Source: TMP-24 sp041397305
GTDB taxonomy: Bacteria > Pseudomonadota > Alphaproteobacteria > Rhodobacterales > Rhodobacteraceae
Length of the DNA stretch: 64,000 bases
Assembly: GCA_041397305.1 (NCBI GenBank)
Contig: JAWKWX010000002.1
Coordinates: 1-64,000 of the forward strand
Direction: 5' to 3'
Of the stretch, positions 36,592 to 45,160 are shown piece by piece. The first letter of the stretch is position 1, and the number at the start of each line of letters is the position of its first letter. Both the position numbers and the translations under genes were made by a program. The notes beneath the pieces are model-generated. The model made no database searches and had not been told where the DNA came from. It saw nothing but the letters and a program-made list of their open reading frames with translations.

Positions 36592-37205
36592 AAATAGACC
36601 CCGAGGCCGAAGCCGAAGATGATCCAGCCCGCGACCGCATGGAGGACAAACGCCAGCGGAAAACCGTGGCGCAGGTAGGCTTGCGCGAAAAAAACCCCGC
36701 CCGCGAAGGTCATGACCGCGACCGTGACGCTCCAGTACATCAGATGGGCGAAGGAAAAGATGGCCGCATTCAGAAGAAGCGCCCCCCGCCCCTCGGGCAG
36801 AAGCGCGCCGTAGCGGCGGAAGAAGAGGGGGCGGAAGATCAGTTCCTGCGGCAGGGCGGACAGGATCGGATAGAGGCAGACGATCATCAGGAAGACGAGC
36901 GGACGTTCCAGCGGCAGCAGGAATGCAGCCTCGGGCCGGGTCGCCGCGATGACCGCCCCGCTTGCCAGCGCTGTGACGAGCGTAAAGAGAATGATTGGTC
37001 GCCAGGGCAGCCGACCGGTTACGAGTTCGCGCCAACGAAACCCCGATGTTCTGGCAAGAAGCAAAAGACCGATAACGGAGAATGCGAAGAGTGCCGGAAA
37101 AAGCAGGCGAGGCGGCAGAAAGACCGCGACAGCAAGCGGCACCGCCAGGAAAAGCAGCAGGAACTCGACCCAAAGCTGCTTGTACAGTCCGCTCTCCGGT
37201 TCCAT
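36561..37205 (-). CDS. CPBP-family membrane protease homologue (QE variant)
   Basis: 214 residues, about six helices. CPBP/Abi motifs: motif 1 reads PQELIFRPLFFRRYG, with Gln replacing the first Glu of EE-x-x-x-R; motif 2 is FSFAHLMYW (F-x-x-x-H); motif 3 is VLHAVAGW. Family enzymes are intramembrane proteases or inactive homologues. ATG 37205 is used; ATG 37214 is nearly as good and neither has a clear ribosome site. The gene ends inside the GT87 3' end, and it faces carB divergently. Confidence 0.78.
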   Translation of the reverse strand: MEPESGLYKQLWVEFLLLFLAVPLAVAVFLPPRLLFPALFAFSVIGLLLLARTSGFRWRELVTGRLPWRPIILFTLVTALASGAVIAATRPEAAFLLPLERPLVFLMIVCLYPILSALPQELIFRPLFFRRYGALLPEGRGALLLNAAIFSFAHLMYWSVTVAVMTFAGGVFFAQAYLRHGFPLAFVLHAVAGWIIFGFGLGVYFYSGNVVRPF

Positions 37206-37303
37206 GCACAGCATAGATTGACCGCATAGCCCGACGCTGGCAAGGCCGCGCTGCGGCGCCCCCGGATCGGTGCGCATTTTCTTCGATCCCGCGCCGGTCG
37301 GGC

Positions 37304-37332
37304 CTTGCGCCCGGGGCGCGCTTGACTATAAC
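37304..37332 (+). promoter_or_regulatory. Possible sigma70-type promoter of carB
   Basis: CTTGCG (37304-37309), a 17-base gap, then TATAAC (37327-37332), 30 bases before the carB ATG. An overlapping TTGACT at 37322 has no -10 partner. Confidence 0.4.
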
Positions 37333-37362
37333 CCGCGAAGTTTTGCGCTGAAGGGGGCTGAC

Positions 37363-40300
37363 ATGCCGAAGAGAACCGATATCAAGTCGATCATGATCAT
37401 CGGAGCCGGCCCCATCGTCATCGGACAGGCCTGCGAGTTCGACTATTCCGGCGCCCAGGCCTGCAAGGCGCTGCGCGAGGAGGGCTACCGGGTGATCCTG
37501 GTGAACTCGAACCCCGCGACGATCATGACCGACCCCGGCCTCGCGGACGCCACCTATATCGAGCCGATCACCCCCGAAGTCGTCGCCAAGATCATCGAAA
37601 AGGAACGGCCCGACGCGCTTTTGCCCACGATGGGCGGGCAGACCGGCCTGAACACCTCGCTCGCACTCGCCGACATGGGCGTGCTGGAAAAATTCGGCGT
37701 CGAGCTGATCGGCGCCAACCGCGAAGCCATCGAGATGGCCGAGGACCGGAAACTGTTCCGCGAGGCGATGGACCGGATCGGCCTGGAAAATCCCAAGGCC
37801 ACGATCATCGCCGCGCCGAAGAAGGCCGACGGCAAATATGACATCAATGCCGGCGTGGCCGAGGCGATGGCGGCCATCGAATATGTCGGTCTGCCCGCGA
37901 TCATCCGCCCCGCCTTCACCCTTGGCGGCACTGGCGGCGGCGTCGCCTATAACCGCGACGATTACGAGGCCATCTGCCGCTCGGGCCTCGACGCCTCGCC
38001 CGTCGCGCAGATCCTCGTCGACGAAAGCCTTCTGGGCTGGAAGGAATATGAGATGGAGGTCGTCCGCGACAAGGCGGACAATGCCATCATCGTCTGTTCG
38101 ATCGAAAACGTCGATCCGATGGGCGTGCATACGGGCGACAGCATCACCGTCGCCCCGGCACTGACGCTCACCGACAAGGAATATCAGATCATGCGCAACG
38201 GCTCGATCGCCGTCCTGCGCGAGATCGGGGTCGAAACCGGCGGCTCGAACGTCCAGTGGGCGATCAACCCCAAGGACGGCCGCATGGTGGTGATCGAGAT
38301 GAACCCGCGCGTGTCGCGCTCATCCGCGCTTGCGTCCAAGGCCACGGGCTTTCCCATCGCCAAGATCGCGGCGAAACTTGCCGTGGGCTATACGCTGGAC
38401 GAGCTGGACAACGACATCACCAAGGTCACGCCCGCGTCGTTCGAGCCGACGATCGACTATGTCGTGACCAAGATCCCCCGTTTCGCCTTCGAGAAATTCC
38501 CCGGCTCCGAGGCCACGCTGACCACCGCGATGAAATCGGTGGGCGAGGCGATGGCCATCGGCCGCACCATCCATGAATCGCTGCAGAAGGCGCTGGCGTC
38601 GCTCGAAACCGGCCTCACCGGTTTCGACGAGATCGAGATTGCCGGGGCGACCGATCCGGCCTCTGGCCGCGCCGCCATCATCAAGGCCATCTCTGCCCAG
38701 ACGCCGGACCGCCTGCGCCTCATCGCCCAGGCCATGCGCCACGGCCTGACCGATGACGATATCCAGCAGGCCACCGCCTTCGACCCCTGGTTCCTCGCCC
38801 GCATCCGCGAGATCATCGACGCCGAGGAAATGGTCCGCGCCGGGGGCCTGCCCGAGGGAGAAACCGGTCTGCGCAAGCTCAAGATGATGGGCTTCACCGA
38901 CGCCCGGATTGCCAGGCTGACGGGGAAGACCGAACCGCAAATCCGCAAGGCGCGCCTCGCCAGGGGCGTCCGTGCCGTCTTCAAGCGGATCGACACCTGT
39001 GCGGCGGAGTTCGAGGCGCAGACACCTTACATGTATTCGACCTATGAAGTCCCGGCGATGGGCGATGTCGAATGCGAGGCGCGCCCGTCGGAGGCAAGAA
39101 AAGTCGTCATCCTCGGCGGCGGCCCGAACCGGATCGGCCAGGGCATCGAGTTCGACTATTGCTGCTGCCACGCCTGTTTTGCGCTGACGGCGGCGGGTTA
39201 CGAGACGATCATGGTCAACTGCAACCCCGAGACCGTCTCGACCGACTATGACACCTCCGACCGGCTCTATTTCGAACCTCTGACCTTCGAGCATGTGATG
39301 GAAATCCTGGCGGTCGAGCAGGAAAAGGGCACGCTCCACGGCGTGATCGTCCAGTTCGGCGGGCAGACACCCTTGAAGCTCGCCAATGCGCTTCACGACG
39401 AAGGCATCCCGATCCTCGGGACCACGCCCGACGCAATCGACCTCGCCGAAGACCGCGAACGGTTCCAGAAGCTGCTGAACGACCTCGGCCTGAAGCAGCC
39501 GGTGAACGGCATCGCCTCGTCCGACGCGCAAGCCCTTGAAATCGCGGAACGAGTCGGTTTCCCGCTGGTCATCCGCCCCTCTTATGTGCTGGGTGGCCGG
39601 GCGATGGAAATCGTGCGCGACATGGATCAGCTCAGGCGCTACATCACCAGCGCCGTGAATGTCTCGGGCAAGAACCCGGTGCTCCTGGACAGCTACCTCT
39701 CCGGCGCGATCGAGGTCGATGTCGACGCGCTCTCCGATGGCAAGAACGTCCATGTCGCGGGCATCATGGAACATATCGAGGAGGCGGGCGTCCATTCCGG
39801 CGACAGCGCCTGCTGCCTGCCGCCCCACAACCTCACCTCCGAGACGGTCGAGGAGCTGAAGCGCCAGACCGTGCAGATGGCGCTGGCGCTCAAGGTCGTG
39901 GGCCTGATGAACATCCAGTTCGCGATCAAGGACGGCACGATCTATGTTCTGGAGGTGAACCCCCGCGCCAGCCGCACCGTGCCCTTCGTGGCCAAGGCCA
40001 CCGACAGCGCCATCGCTTCGATCGCCGCGCGCCTGATGGCGGGCGAGCCGCTCTCGACCTTCCCGATGCGCGCGCCCTACCCCGAAGGCGTCGGCCCAGA
40101 CAGCCCGCTGCCGCTGGCCGACGCAATGACGCTCGCCGATCCGAAGACGCCCTGGTTCAGCGTGAAGGAGGCCGTCCTGCCCTTCGCCCGCTTCCCGGGC
40201 GTCGATCCGCTGCTGGGCCCCGAGATGCGCTCGACCGGCGAGGTCATGGGCTGGGACCGGACCTTCGCGCTCGCCTTCCTCAAGGCGCAGATGGGGGCGG

Positions 40301-40704
40301 GCACGCAACTGCCCGAGGCCGGGCGCGCCTTCGTCTCCGTCAAGGATCAGGACAAGTCCGAGGCGCTGGCCCAGGCGATCCTCGACCTGCAGCGCCTGGG
40401 TTTCGAGATCGTGGCAACCCGCGGCACCGCGACCTGGCTGTACGAAAAGGGCATCCGCACCCTGCCCGTGCTGAAGGTCTACGAAGGTCGCCCGAACATC
40501 GTCGACATGATGAAGAACGGCGAGGTGTCCCTCGTCTTCAACACCACCGACAGCAGCCAGGCGATCTCTGACAGCCGCGGCATCCGCCGCGTGGCGCTGA
40601 TGGACAAGATCCCCTATTTCACCACGGCCGCCGCCGCCATCGCCGCAGTTGCCGCGATGAAGGCGCGGGACGAGGGCTACGGGGTGCGGACGCTTCAGGG
40701 GTGA
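37363..40704 (+). CDS. carB: Carbamoyl-phosphate synthase large subunit
   Basis: 1113 residues, full length. It makes carbamoyl phosphate from bicarbonate, ATP and glutamine-derived ammonia for arginine and pyrimidine synthesis. Two homologous synthetase halves are seen, each with ATP-grasp domains: the first begins IMIIGAGPIVIGQACEFDYS, the second VVILGGGPNRIGQGIEFDYC. HTGDSITVAPALTL in the first and HSGDSACCLPPHNL in the second mark equivalent positions. The C-terminal MGS-like allosteric domain is from about residue 960. ATG 37363 has AAGGGGGCTGAC upstream. carA is not adjacent. The downstream neighbour is an AT-rich NYN gene. Confidence 0.97.
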   Translation: MPKRTDIKSIMIIGAGPIVIGQACEFDYSGAQACKALREEGYRVILVNSNPATIMTDPGLADATYIEPITPEVVAKIIEKERPDALLPTMGGQTGLNTSLALADMGVLEKFGVELIGANREAIEMAEDRKLFREAMDRIGLENPKATIIAAPKKADGKYDINAGVAEAMAAIEYVGLPAIIRPAFTLGGTGGGVAYNRDDYEAICRSGLDASPVAQILVDESLLGWKEYEMEVVRDKADNAIIVCSIENVDPMGVHTGDSITVAPALTLTDKEYQIMRNGSIAVLREIGVETGGSNVQWAINPKDGRMVVIEMNPRVSRSSALASKATGFPIAKIAAKLAVGYTLDELDNDITKVTPASFEPTIDYVVTKIPRFAFEKFPGSEATLTTAMKSVGEAMAIGRTIHESLQKALASLETGLTGFDEIEIAGATDPASGRAAIIKAISAQTPDRLRLIAQAMRHGLTDDDIQQATAFDPWFLARIREIIDAEEMVRAGGLPEGETGLRKLKMMGFTDARIARLTGKTEPQIRKARLARGVRAVFKRIDTCAAEFEAQTPYMYSTYEVPAMGDVECEARPSEARKVVILGGGPNRIGQGIEFDYCCCHACFALTAAGYETIMVNCNPETVSTDYDTSDRLYFEPLTFEHVMEILAVEQEKGTLHGVIVQFGGQTPLKLANALHDEGIPILGTTPDAIDLAEDRERFQKLLNDLGLKQPVNGIASSDAQALEIAERVGFPLVIRPSYVLGGRAMEIVRDMDQLRRYITSAVNVSGKNPVLLDSYLSGAIEVDVDALSDGKNVHVAGIMEHIEEAGVHSGDSACCLPPHNLTSETVEELKRQTVQMALALKVVGLMNIQFAIKDGTIYVLEVNPRASRTVPFVAKATDSAIASIAARLMAGEPLSTFPMRAPYPEGVGPDSPLPLADAMTLADPKTPWFSVKEAVLPFARFPGVDPLLGPEMRSTGEVMGWDRTFALAFLKAQMGAGTQLPEAGRAFVSVKDQDKSEALAQAILDLQRLGFEIVATRGTATWLYEKGIRTLPVLKVYEGRPNIVDMMKNGEVSLVFNTTDSSQAISDSRGIRRVALMDKIPYFTTAAAAIAAVAAMKARDEGYGVRTLQG

Positions 40705-40727
40705 GAGGCCCCGCGTAGCGAAAGGTA

Positions 40728-40756
40728 TTGAATCATTAAGCTTGGAGTGCTATCTA
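40728..40756 (+). promoter_or_regulatory. Sigma70-type promoter just after carB
   Basis: TTGAAT (40728-40733), exactly 17 bases, TATCTA (40751-40756). The predicted start is near 40763. It lies 24 bases past the carB stop and is AT-rich like the following NYN gene, so it probably arrived with it. Confidence 0.55.
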
Positions 40757-40797
40757 TGCGCTGTGGCGAGAGCATAAGCCTCGCTTCATCTATTTAG

Positions 40798-40819
40798 GGG
40801 CACCTTCGGGTGCCCTTTT
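40798..40819 (+). terminator. Intrinsic terminator between the promoter at 40728 and the NYN gene
   Basis: Stem GGGCACC / GGTGCCC with a TTCG loop, followed by TTTT. Together with the promoter it defines a transcript of roughly 55 nucleotides before the NYN start at 40836. That transcript could be a small RNA, an attenuated leader for the NYN gene, or (if the promoter is false) simply the carB terminator. Confidence 0.75.
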
Positions 40820-40835
40820 CGTTGGAGAGCTAATT

Positions 40836-41678
40836 GTGCAGCAGATTGCTGTCTTTGTCGACGCGGGTTACCTCCATGCTCAAGGCTCAGCGCTCTTGGC
40901 GGGACAAAAGAAACTTCGAACACAGATAATACTTGATGTACCGTTGGCGCTGCAGAAGTTGCGAGACCTGTCCGAATCCTGTGCACTGGGCGCGCGTTTG
41001 TTGCGCATGTATTGGTACGACGGCCTGACCAGAACTGGTCGACTCAGTTCAGAGCAGGAGCAAATTGCAAACGCACCCTTCACAAAGCTCCGACTTGGCA
41101 CCGTTAACAGCCGCGGAGAGCAAAAAGGCGTGGATTCTCTTATTGTAACGGACCTAATCGACCTTGCTCGAAATCGCGCAATTACAGACGCAGTCTTGGT
41201 CTCTGGCGATGAAGATATTCGGATAGGCGTTCAGATAGCGCAGACATTTGGCGTCCGCATCCACCTGCTTGGGATCAAGCCCGCCCGCGGGTCTCAGTCG
41301 CCAGACCTTATCCAGGAATCTGATTCCCACCACGAATGGACAGAACAAGTCCTTGAAAAAATTATGTCTTTCTTGCCAGAAGAGCTTTCACCTGCGCTGA
41401 CAGGGATAGCCACTAGTGTTGCGATTTCTGACCAGCCTGACGGTATTACACCATTTGACGAGAATGTGCAAAAATCGATTGATGATACGCTTGACTCGAT
41501 GGAGCAAACGGCTCTGGACAGGTCAATCAAGGCGTTCAAATCCAATACAAGTAGTGTGCCCCCAGAATTGGACCGGCCGACACTTGGACGTTTGCGGTTT
41601 GTCTTGGGGCGAGATCTTTCTGACGACGAACGCAAGGCCTATCGAGCACGTTTTCGCGCAGAGCTCTCAAAACTGTGA
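40836..41678 (+). CDS. NYN-domain (LabA/DUF88-like) putative ribonuclease
   Basis: 280 residues. The N-terminal about 150 residues form a NYN/PIN-like nuclease domain with the acidic set Asp9 (IAVFVDAGYLH), Asp100 (QKGVDSLIVTDLIDLA) and Asp125/Asp127 (VLVSGDEDIRIGV). The C-terminal part is helical and unassigned. The GTG start has GGAGAG six bases upstream. The gene is clearly AT-richer than carB or the cyclase genes, consistent with transfer. NYN proteins cleave RNA; some occur in defence and stress loci, but no partner is present here. Confidence 0.82.
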   Translation: MQQIAVFVDAGYLHAQGSALLAGQKKLRTQIILDVPLALQKLRDLSESCALGARLLRMYWYDGLTRTGRLSSEQEQIANAPFTKLRLGTVNSRGEQKGVDSLIVTDLIDLARNRAITDAVLVSGDEDIRIGVQIAQTFGVRIHLLGIKPARGSQSPDLIQESDSHHEWTEQVLEKIMSFLPEELSPALTGIATSVAISDQPDGITPFDENVQKSIDDTLDSMEQTALDRSIKAFKSNTSSVPPELDRPTLGRLRFVLGRDLSDDERKAYRARFRAELSKL

Positions 41679-41743
41679 ATAGATTTGACCAACGTGCGTA
41701 GGTCGGTGTCTATCCTGGTTTCAAGCGAGTCTCCCAACACGCC

Positions 41744-42759
41744 TCACTCTCTTTGGCCATCCCACACCGTGCACCGCCCCCGTCCGTTGCGCTTCGACGC
41801 ATAGGTTGCCTCGTCGGCATCGGCGTGCATCACCTCGGGATCGGGGCGCGTGTAGAAGCGCGACAGCGTGACGCCGATCGAGCCCGAGATGCGGCAGGGC
41901 TGCCCTTCGTAAAGGATCGGCCGTTCAAGTTCCGAGATGATCCGCGCCCCGATCCGCGCCACCCGGTCGGGGTCGGTCTCGCCGTGCAGGAGGACCACGA
42001 ATTCATCGCCGCCCACCCGCGCGATCATGTCGGACTTGCGGGTTTCCTCGCGCAGGACGCCCGCCACCTCGGTCAGCACCAGATCGCCCGCGGCATGGCC
42101 GAGCGTATCGTTCACCGCCTTGAAGAAATCGAGGTCGAGATGCAGAAGCGCGAACTGCCCCTCGCCGCGGGCGGCCAGATGGCAGGCGCGCACCAGGTCC
42201 GCATCCAGCGCGCGGCGGTTGGCCAGCCCGGTCAGCGCATCGGTCAGGGCCTGCGCCTCGGAGACCGCGCGCGCGGCCTCCAGCCGCCGGTTGAGCGCGG
42301 CCAGCTCGCCCATCACCGCCGCTTTCACCTCGGTCGATACAGGAGTTCGACCGTCAGATCGGTCGGCGCGAAATCGGCATTCGTCAAGCGATAGTCGCGC
42401 ACCGCCTCGGCGACCGAGATGCCGAACGACAGGTTGAGGATCCAGCCCTGCCCGCCATCGAGCGGCTGGACCTGACCGCGCAGCGTTGTCGCCTGCCCGC
42501 GCTTCAGCGTCACGAGGATACGCTGGCCGGAGAAAGCCTCGACATCGGCCATGCTGAGAAGCGCGCGCGGTTTCTCCACCTCGAACAGGTCGAGAAACCG
42601 TGTCCCGATCAGCGGACCCGTGCCGCTGAGTTTCTGCAGCGTCGGCCCGGCAGCACGGACAAGACCGTTTGGCGTGATCCAGAGATACATCGGCATCAGC
42701 CTGCCGAGCGCATCGGCTCCGACGAGCGCCGCATCCCGGATCGCCTGTGCGTCCATCAT
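41744..42759 (-). pseudogene. HNOBA-GGDEF diguanylate cyclase split by a one-base deletion
   Basis: The first frame starts at ATG 42759 and encodes an HNOBA sensor domain: GRLMPMYLWITPNGLVRAAG, RFLDLFEVEKP, TLRGQVQPLDGG and DYRLTNADFAPTDLTVELLY, then stops at 42325. The second frame continues STEVKAAVMGELAALNRRLE into a complete GGDEF domain (TDALTGLANRRALD, ARVGGDEFVVLL) with an RKSD inhibitory site five residues before GGDEF. The span is 1016 bases; one base restored near 42338 gives a 338-residue protein whose coiled linker reads LLYSTEVKAAV. The start overlaps the H-NOX stop by four bases. A true null, an assembly error or two separate polypeptides are all possible. Confidence 0.75.
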
Positions 42760-43325
42760 GCTTCCTCCGGCCGGGCGAGATCGAAGGCGCGCCCCGAGGC
42801 ATAGGCGGTCTGCAGCAGTTCCACCTTGACCTGTCGTTCGCCATCAAGATCGACCAGCGCGAACGCGCCGTAATCGTCCGCCATCGCCCGGAGAATGCCG
42901 ACAAAGACCGGGGCGAAGCCGGGATGGCCCTCGTCGAAATGCAGCGTGAACTGGTCAGGCTCCGGCGCGTCGAGCGTCAGGTCCGGCAGGCCGATGTCGG
43001 CGACCGCCAGCCGCGCCCGTTCTGGCAGTTCGTCGACGGTCTGCAGGAAATCGACATAATCCACCCCGCCGAAACGCAAGAGCCGCCGAAGGGGTTCGAG
43101 CGAGACGAGATAGATGCCCAGATCCTCCAGCAATGCCTCGCGGGGTTTGGCGAGCGCCTGCGCCGCGGCCCCGATCACCCGGTCGGTCACGCCGTCTTCA
43201 TAGGTCAGCATCGCCTCGAACCCTTCGGCGCCCACGCCCGCGGCATCGGCAATGCGCGACCAGAGCGCGGGTCCGTAGGTGTCGCGCAGGAAACTCTGCA
43301 AGGATCGATTGATCAGCCCGTGCAT
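42756..43325 (-). CDS. H-NOX-like protein lacking heme-ligand residues
   Basis: 189 residues opening MHGLINRSLQSFLRDTYGPA, the H-NOX/HNOB N-terminal signature. The canonical proximal His near position 102 should sit where YVDFLQTVDELPERAR is found, and it is Pro101. The Y-x-S-x-R heme-propionate motif near 131-135 is replaced by FDEGH in FTLHFDEGHPGFAPVFVGIL, while the surrounding residues are conserved. Heme and NO binding by the usual mode is therefore unlikely. ATG 43325 is preferred over GTG 43331. The gene is coupled to the HNOBA-GGDEF gene, so it should feed c-di-GMP signalling. Confidence 0.82.
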   Translation of the reverse strand: MHGLINRSLQSFLRDTYGPALWSRIADAAGVGAEGFEAMLTYEDGVTDRVIGAAAQALAKPREALLEDLGIYLVSLEPLRRLLRFGGVDYVDFLQTVDELPERARLAVADIGLPDLTLDAPEPDQFTLHFDEGHPGFAPVFVGILRAMADDYGAFALVDLDGERQVKVELLQTAYASGRAFDLARPEEA

Positions 43326-43446
43326 GCGCACCTCTCGTCACATGCCACAACCCTAGGGACCGCATGTTAAGAAAGAGCGAAAGGCAGGCGGGCCGCGCAG
43401 GACCGACCCCGGCTCCGCACCGCAGGCGCGGGTGAGAGAAAGACAT

Positions 43447-43468
43447 GCGCGGGACCAATGGCCCGCGC
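43447..43468. terminator. Hairpin downstream of mttB
   Basis: Stem GCGCGGG / CCCGCGC around ACCAATGG, in the gap between the mttB 3' end and the H-NOX start. No U-tract, so intrinsic termination is doubtful. Confidence 0.35.
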
Positions 43469-43509
43469 TCCGCCGGATCACAGCCCGCGCCGGGAACCGG
43501 GCTTGAGGT

Positions 43510-45063
43510 TCAGAAGTCGGTCGGCGCCCCGCCCTCGGCCTTGCGGCGGGCGACGAATTCGGTCAGTTCCTCGCGGATCCCCTCCTCCATCGGCGGCGCA
43601 GTGAAATCGGCCAGGATATCCTTGAAGATCCGGTGCGCCCTCTCGGCCGACCAGGCCCCGCCGTCCAGCTGCCAGGCCTCGAAATTTCGCCAATCGCTGG
43701 CAAAGGGCTGGTAGAAGGCCGTCGCATAGCGGTCCTGCGTGTGCTGGCAGCCGAAATAATGGCCATCCGGCCCCACCTCGGCGATCGTCTCGACCGCGAT
43801 CTCCTCCGGTCCGGTTGCCCAGACCTGGGGTTCCATATAGCGCTGGATCATCTGCAGGACTTCGCAGTCCATCACGAATTTCTCCGGGCTGGCGATCAGC
43901 CCGCCCTCCAGCCAGCCCGCCGCGTGATAGACGAGGTTGGACCCCGACTGGACAGCGGCCCAGAGCGAGTTTGACGTCTCCCACATCGCCTGACCGTCCG
44001 GCACGTTCGCGGCGCAGACGCCGGAAGAACGCAAGGGAAGTCCGTAGAACCGCGCCATCTGCCCGGTCATCTGGGTCGCGCGCATATATTCCGGCGTGCC
44101 GAACGCGGGCGCGCCCGACTTCATGTCGACGTTCGAGGTGAAGGTGCCGATCATCGAGGGCGACCCCGGCGCGACATATTGCAGCAAGGCGATGGCAGAC
44201 AAAGCCTCGGCGATCGACAGGGTCACCGCCCCCGCCATGGTCACCGGCGCCATGGCCCCCGCCAGCGTGAAGGGCGTGACCACCACTGCCTGACCGGCGC
44301 GCGCCAGCCTCAGCGCGCCGTCGATCATCGGGAAATCGTGCTTCAGCGGCGAGACCGAATTGATGTTGGTGAACATCCGCGGCTTGGCACGGAACTCCTC
44401 ATGGCTGAGCCCGCCCGCGATCCGCACCATCTCCATCGCATCTTCAACCCGCTCCTTGCCCAGCGAATAGGCATGGCAGACCTTGTCGGTGAGCGTGAGC
44501 TTTTCATAAAGGCAATCGAGATGGCGGACCGAGGCATGTATCTCCACCGGCTCGACCGGGTAGCCGCCGGCGAAATGGATGCAGTTGAAATATTGGGTCA
44601 GCTTGATGAAGGTCTTGAACCCATCCATGAAGCCCGAGACCTTGCCGCGCTCCAGATCCCAGTAGTTGGGCGGCGACGAGACATTGCCGAAAAGCATCGC
44701 CTTGCCGCCGAATGGCAGCGCGCGATCGGGGTTGCGCGGCGTGACGGTGAATTCGGATGGCGCCTTGCGCACCATCTCCATCACGAAATCCTCGTCCATG
44801 CGGACGGTCTGGCCATCGACGCGGCAACCCGCCTCGCGGAAGATCTCCAGCGCCTCGTCATTCAGGAAGCGTATGCCGATGTCCTTCAGGATGCGCATCG
44901 CGCCCTTGTGGATCGCCTCGACCCCTTCGGGACCGAGCGGTTCGACCGGCCGGTCGTGGTTCTGGGGGATACGCCAGCTCATCTGGTCGATCGCACGCTT
45001 GCCCGCGCGCTCGGCATGGCCGGTACGCCCGCCCGCCCGTTTACGTCTCAGCTCCGCCACCAT
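43510..45063 (-). CDS. Trimethylamine methyltransferase family protein (MttB homologue, no pyrrolysine codon)
   Basis: 517 residues of the MttB/COG5598 family: VEAIHKGAMRILKDIGIRFL at the N-terminus, GKAMLFGNVSSPPNYWDLER, VTPFTLAGAMAPVTMAGAVT, and the C-terminal GCQHTQDRYATAFYQPF. The reading frame is uninterrupted, so it is the non-pyrrolysine type, whose studied members demethylate quaternary amines such as glycine betaine using a corrinoid protein. No corrinoid protein or MtbA partner is adjacent. ATG 45063 has AAGGGGAGG 7 bases upstream. A 6-bp-arm inverted repeat lies about 60-80 bp upstream. Confidence 0.88.
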   Translation of the reverse strand: MVAELRRKRAGGRTGHAERAGKRAIDQMSWRIPQNHDRPVEPLGPEGVEAIHKGAMRILKDIGIRFLNDEALEIFREAGCRVDGQTVRMDEDFVMEMVRKAPSEFTVTPRNPDRALPFGGKAMLFGNVSSPPNYWDLERGKVSGFMDGFKTFIKLTQYFNCIHFAGGYPVEPVEIHASVRHLDCLYEKLTLTDKVCHAYSLGKERVEDAMEMVRIAGGLSHEEFRAKPRMFTNINSVSPLKHDFPMIDGALRLARAGQAVVVTPFTLAGAMAPVTMAGAVTLSIAEALSAIALLQYVAPGSPSMIGTFTSNVDMKSGAPAFGTPEYMRATQMTGQMARFYGLPLRSSGVCAANVPDGQAMWETSNSLWAAVQSGSNLVYHAAGWLEGGLIASPEKFVMDCEVLQMIQRYMEPQVWATGPEEIAVETIAEVGPDGHYFGCQHTQDRYATAFYQPFASDWRNFEAWQLDGGAWSAERAHRIFKDILADFTAPPMEEGIREELTEFVARRKAEGGAPTDF

Positions 45064-45124
45064 GCGCGAACCTCCCCTTGATGTTCAAGGAATGGGCGCA
45101 GGATCGCGCGGCTTCGCCGCACTT

Positions 45125-45144
45125 TGCGACCTAAAGACGTCGCA
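45125..45144. promoter_or_regulatory. Inverted repeat upstream of mttB
   Basis: TGCGAC-N8-GTCGCA, centred about 70 bp upstream of the mttB start. It could be an operator; no regulator gene adjoins. Confidence 0.35.
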
Positions 45145-45160
45145 TTTGACGGATTTGCCC

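Noticed and set aside
38320..40308. 662-codon minus-strand ORF antisense to carB
   Set aside because: Shadow frame; carB motifs are complete on the other strand.
43510..45063. Pyrrolysine-containing MttB
   Set aside because: The reading frame has no internal TAG and no pyl genes are visible.
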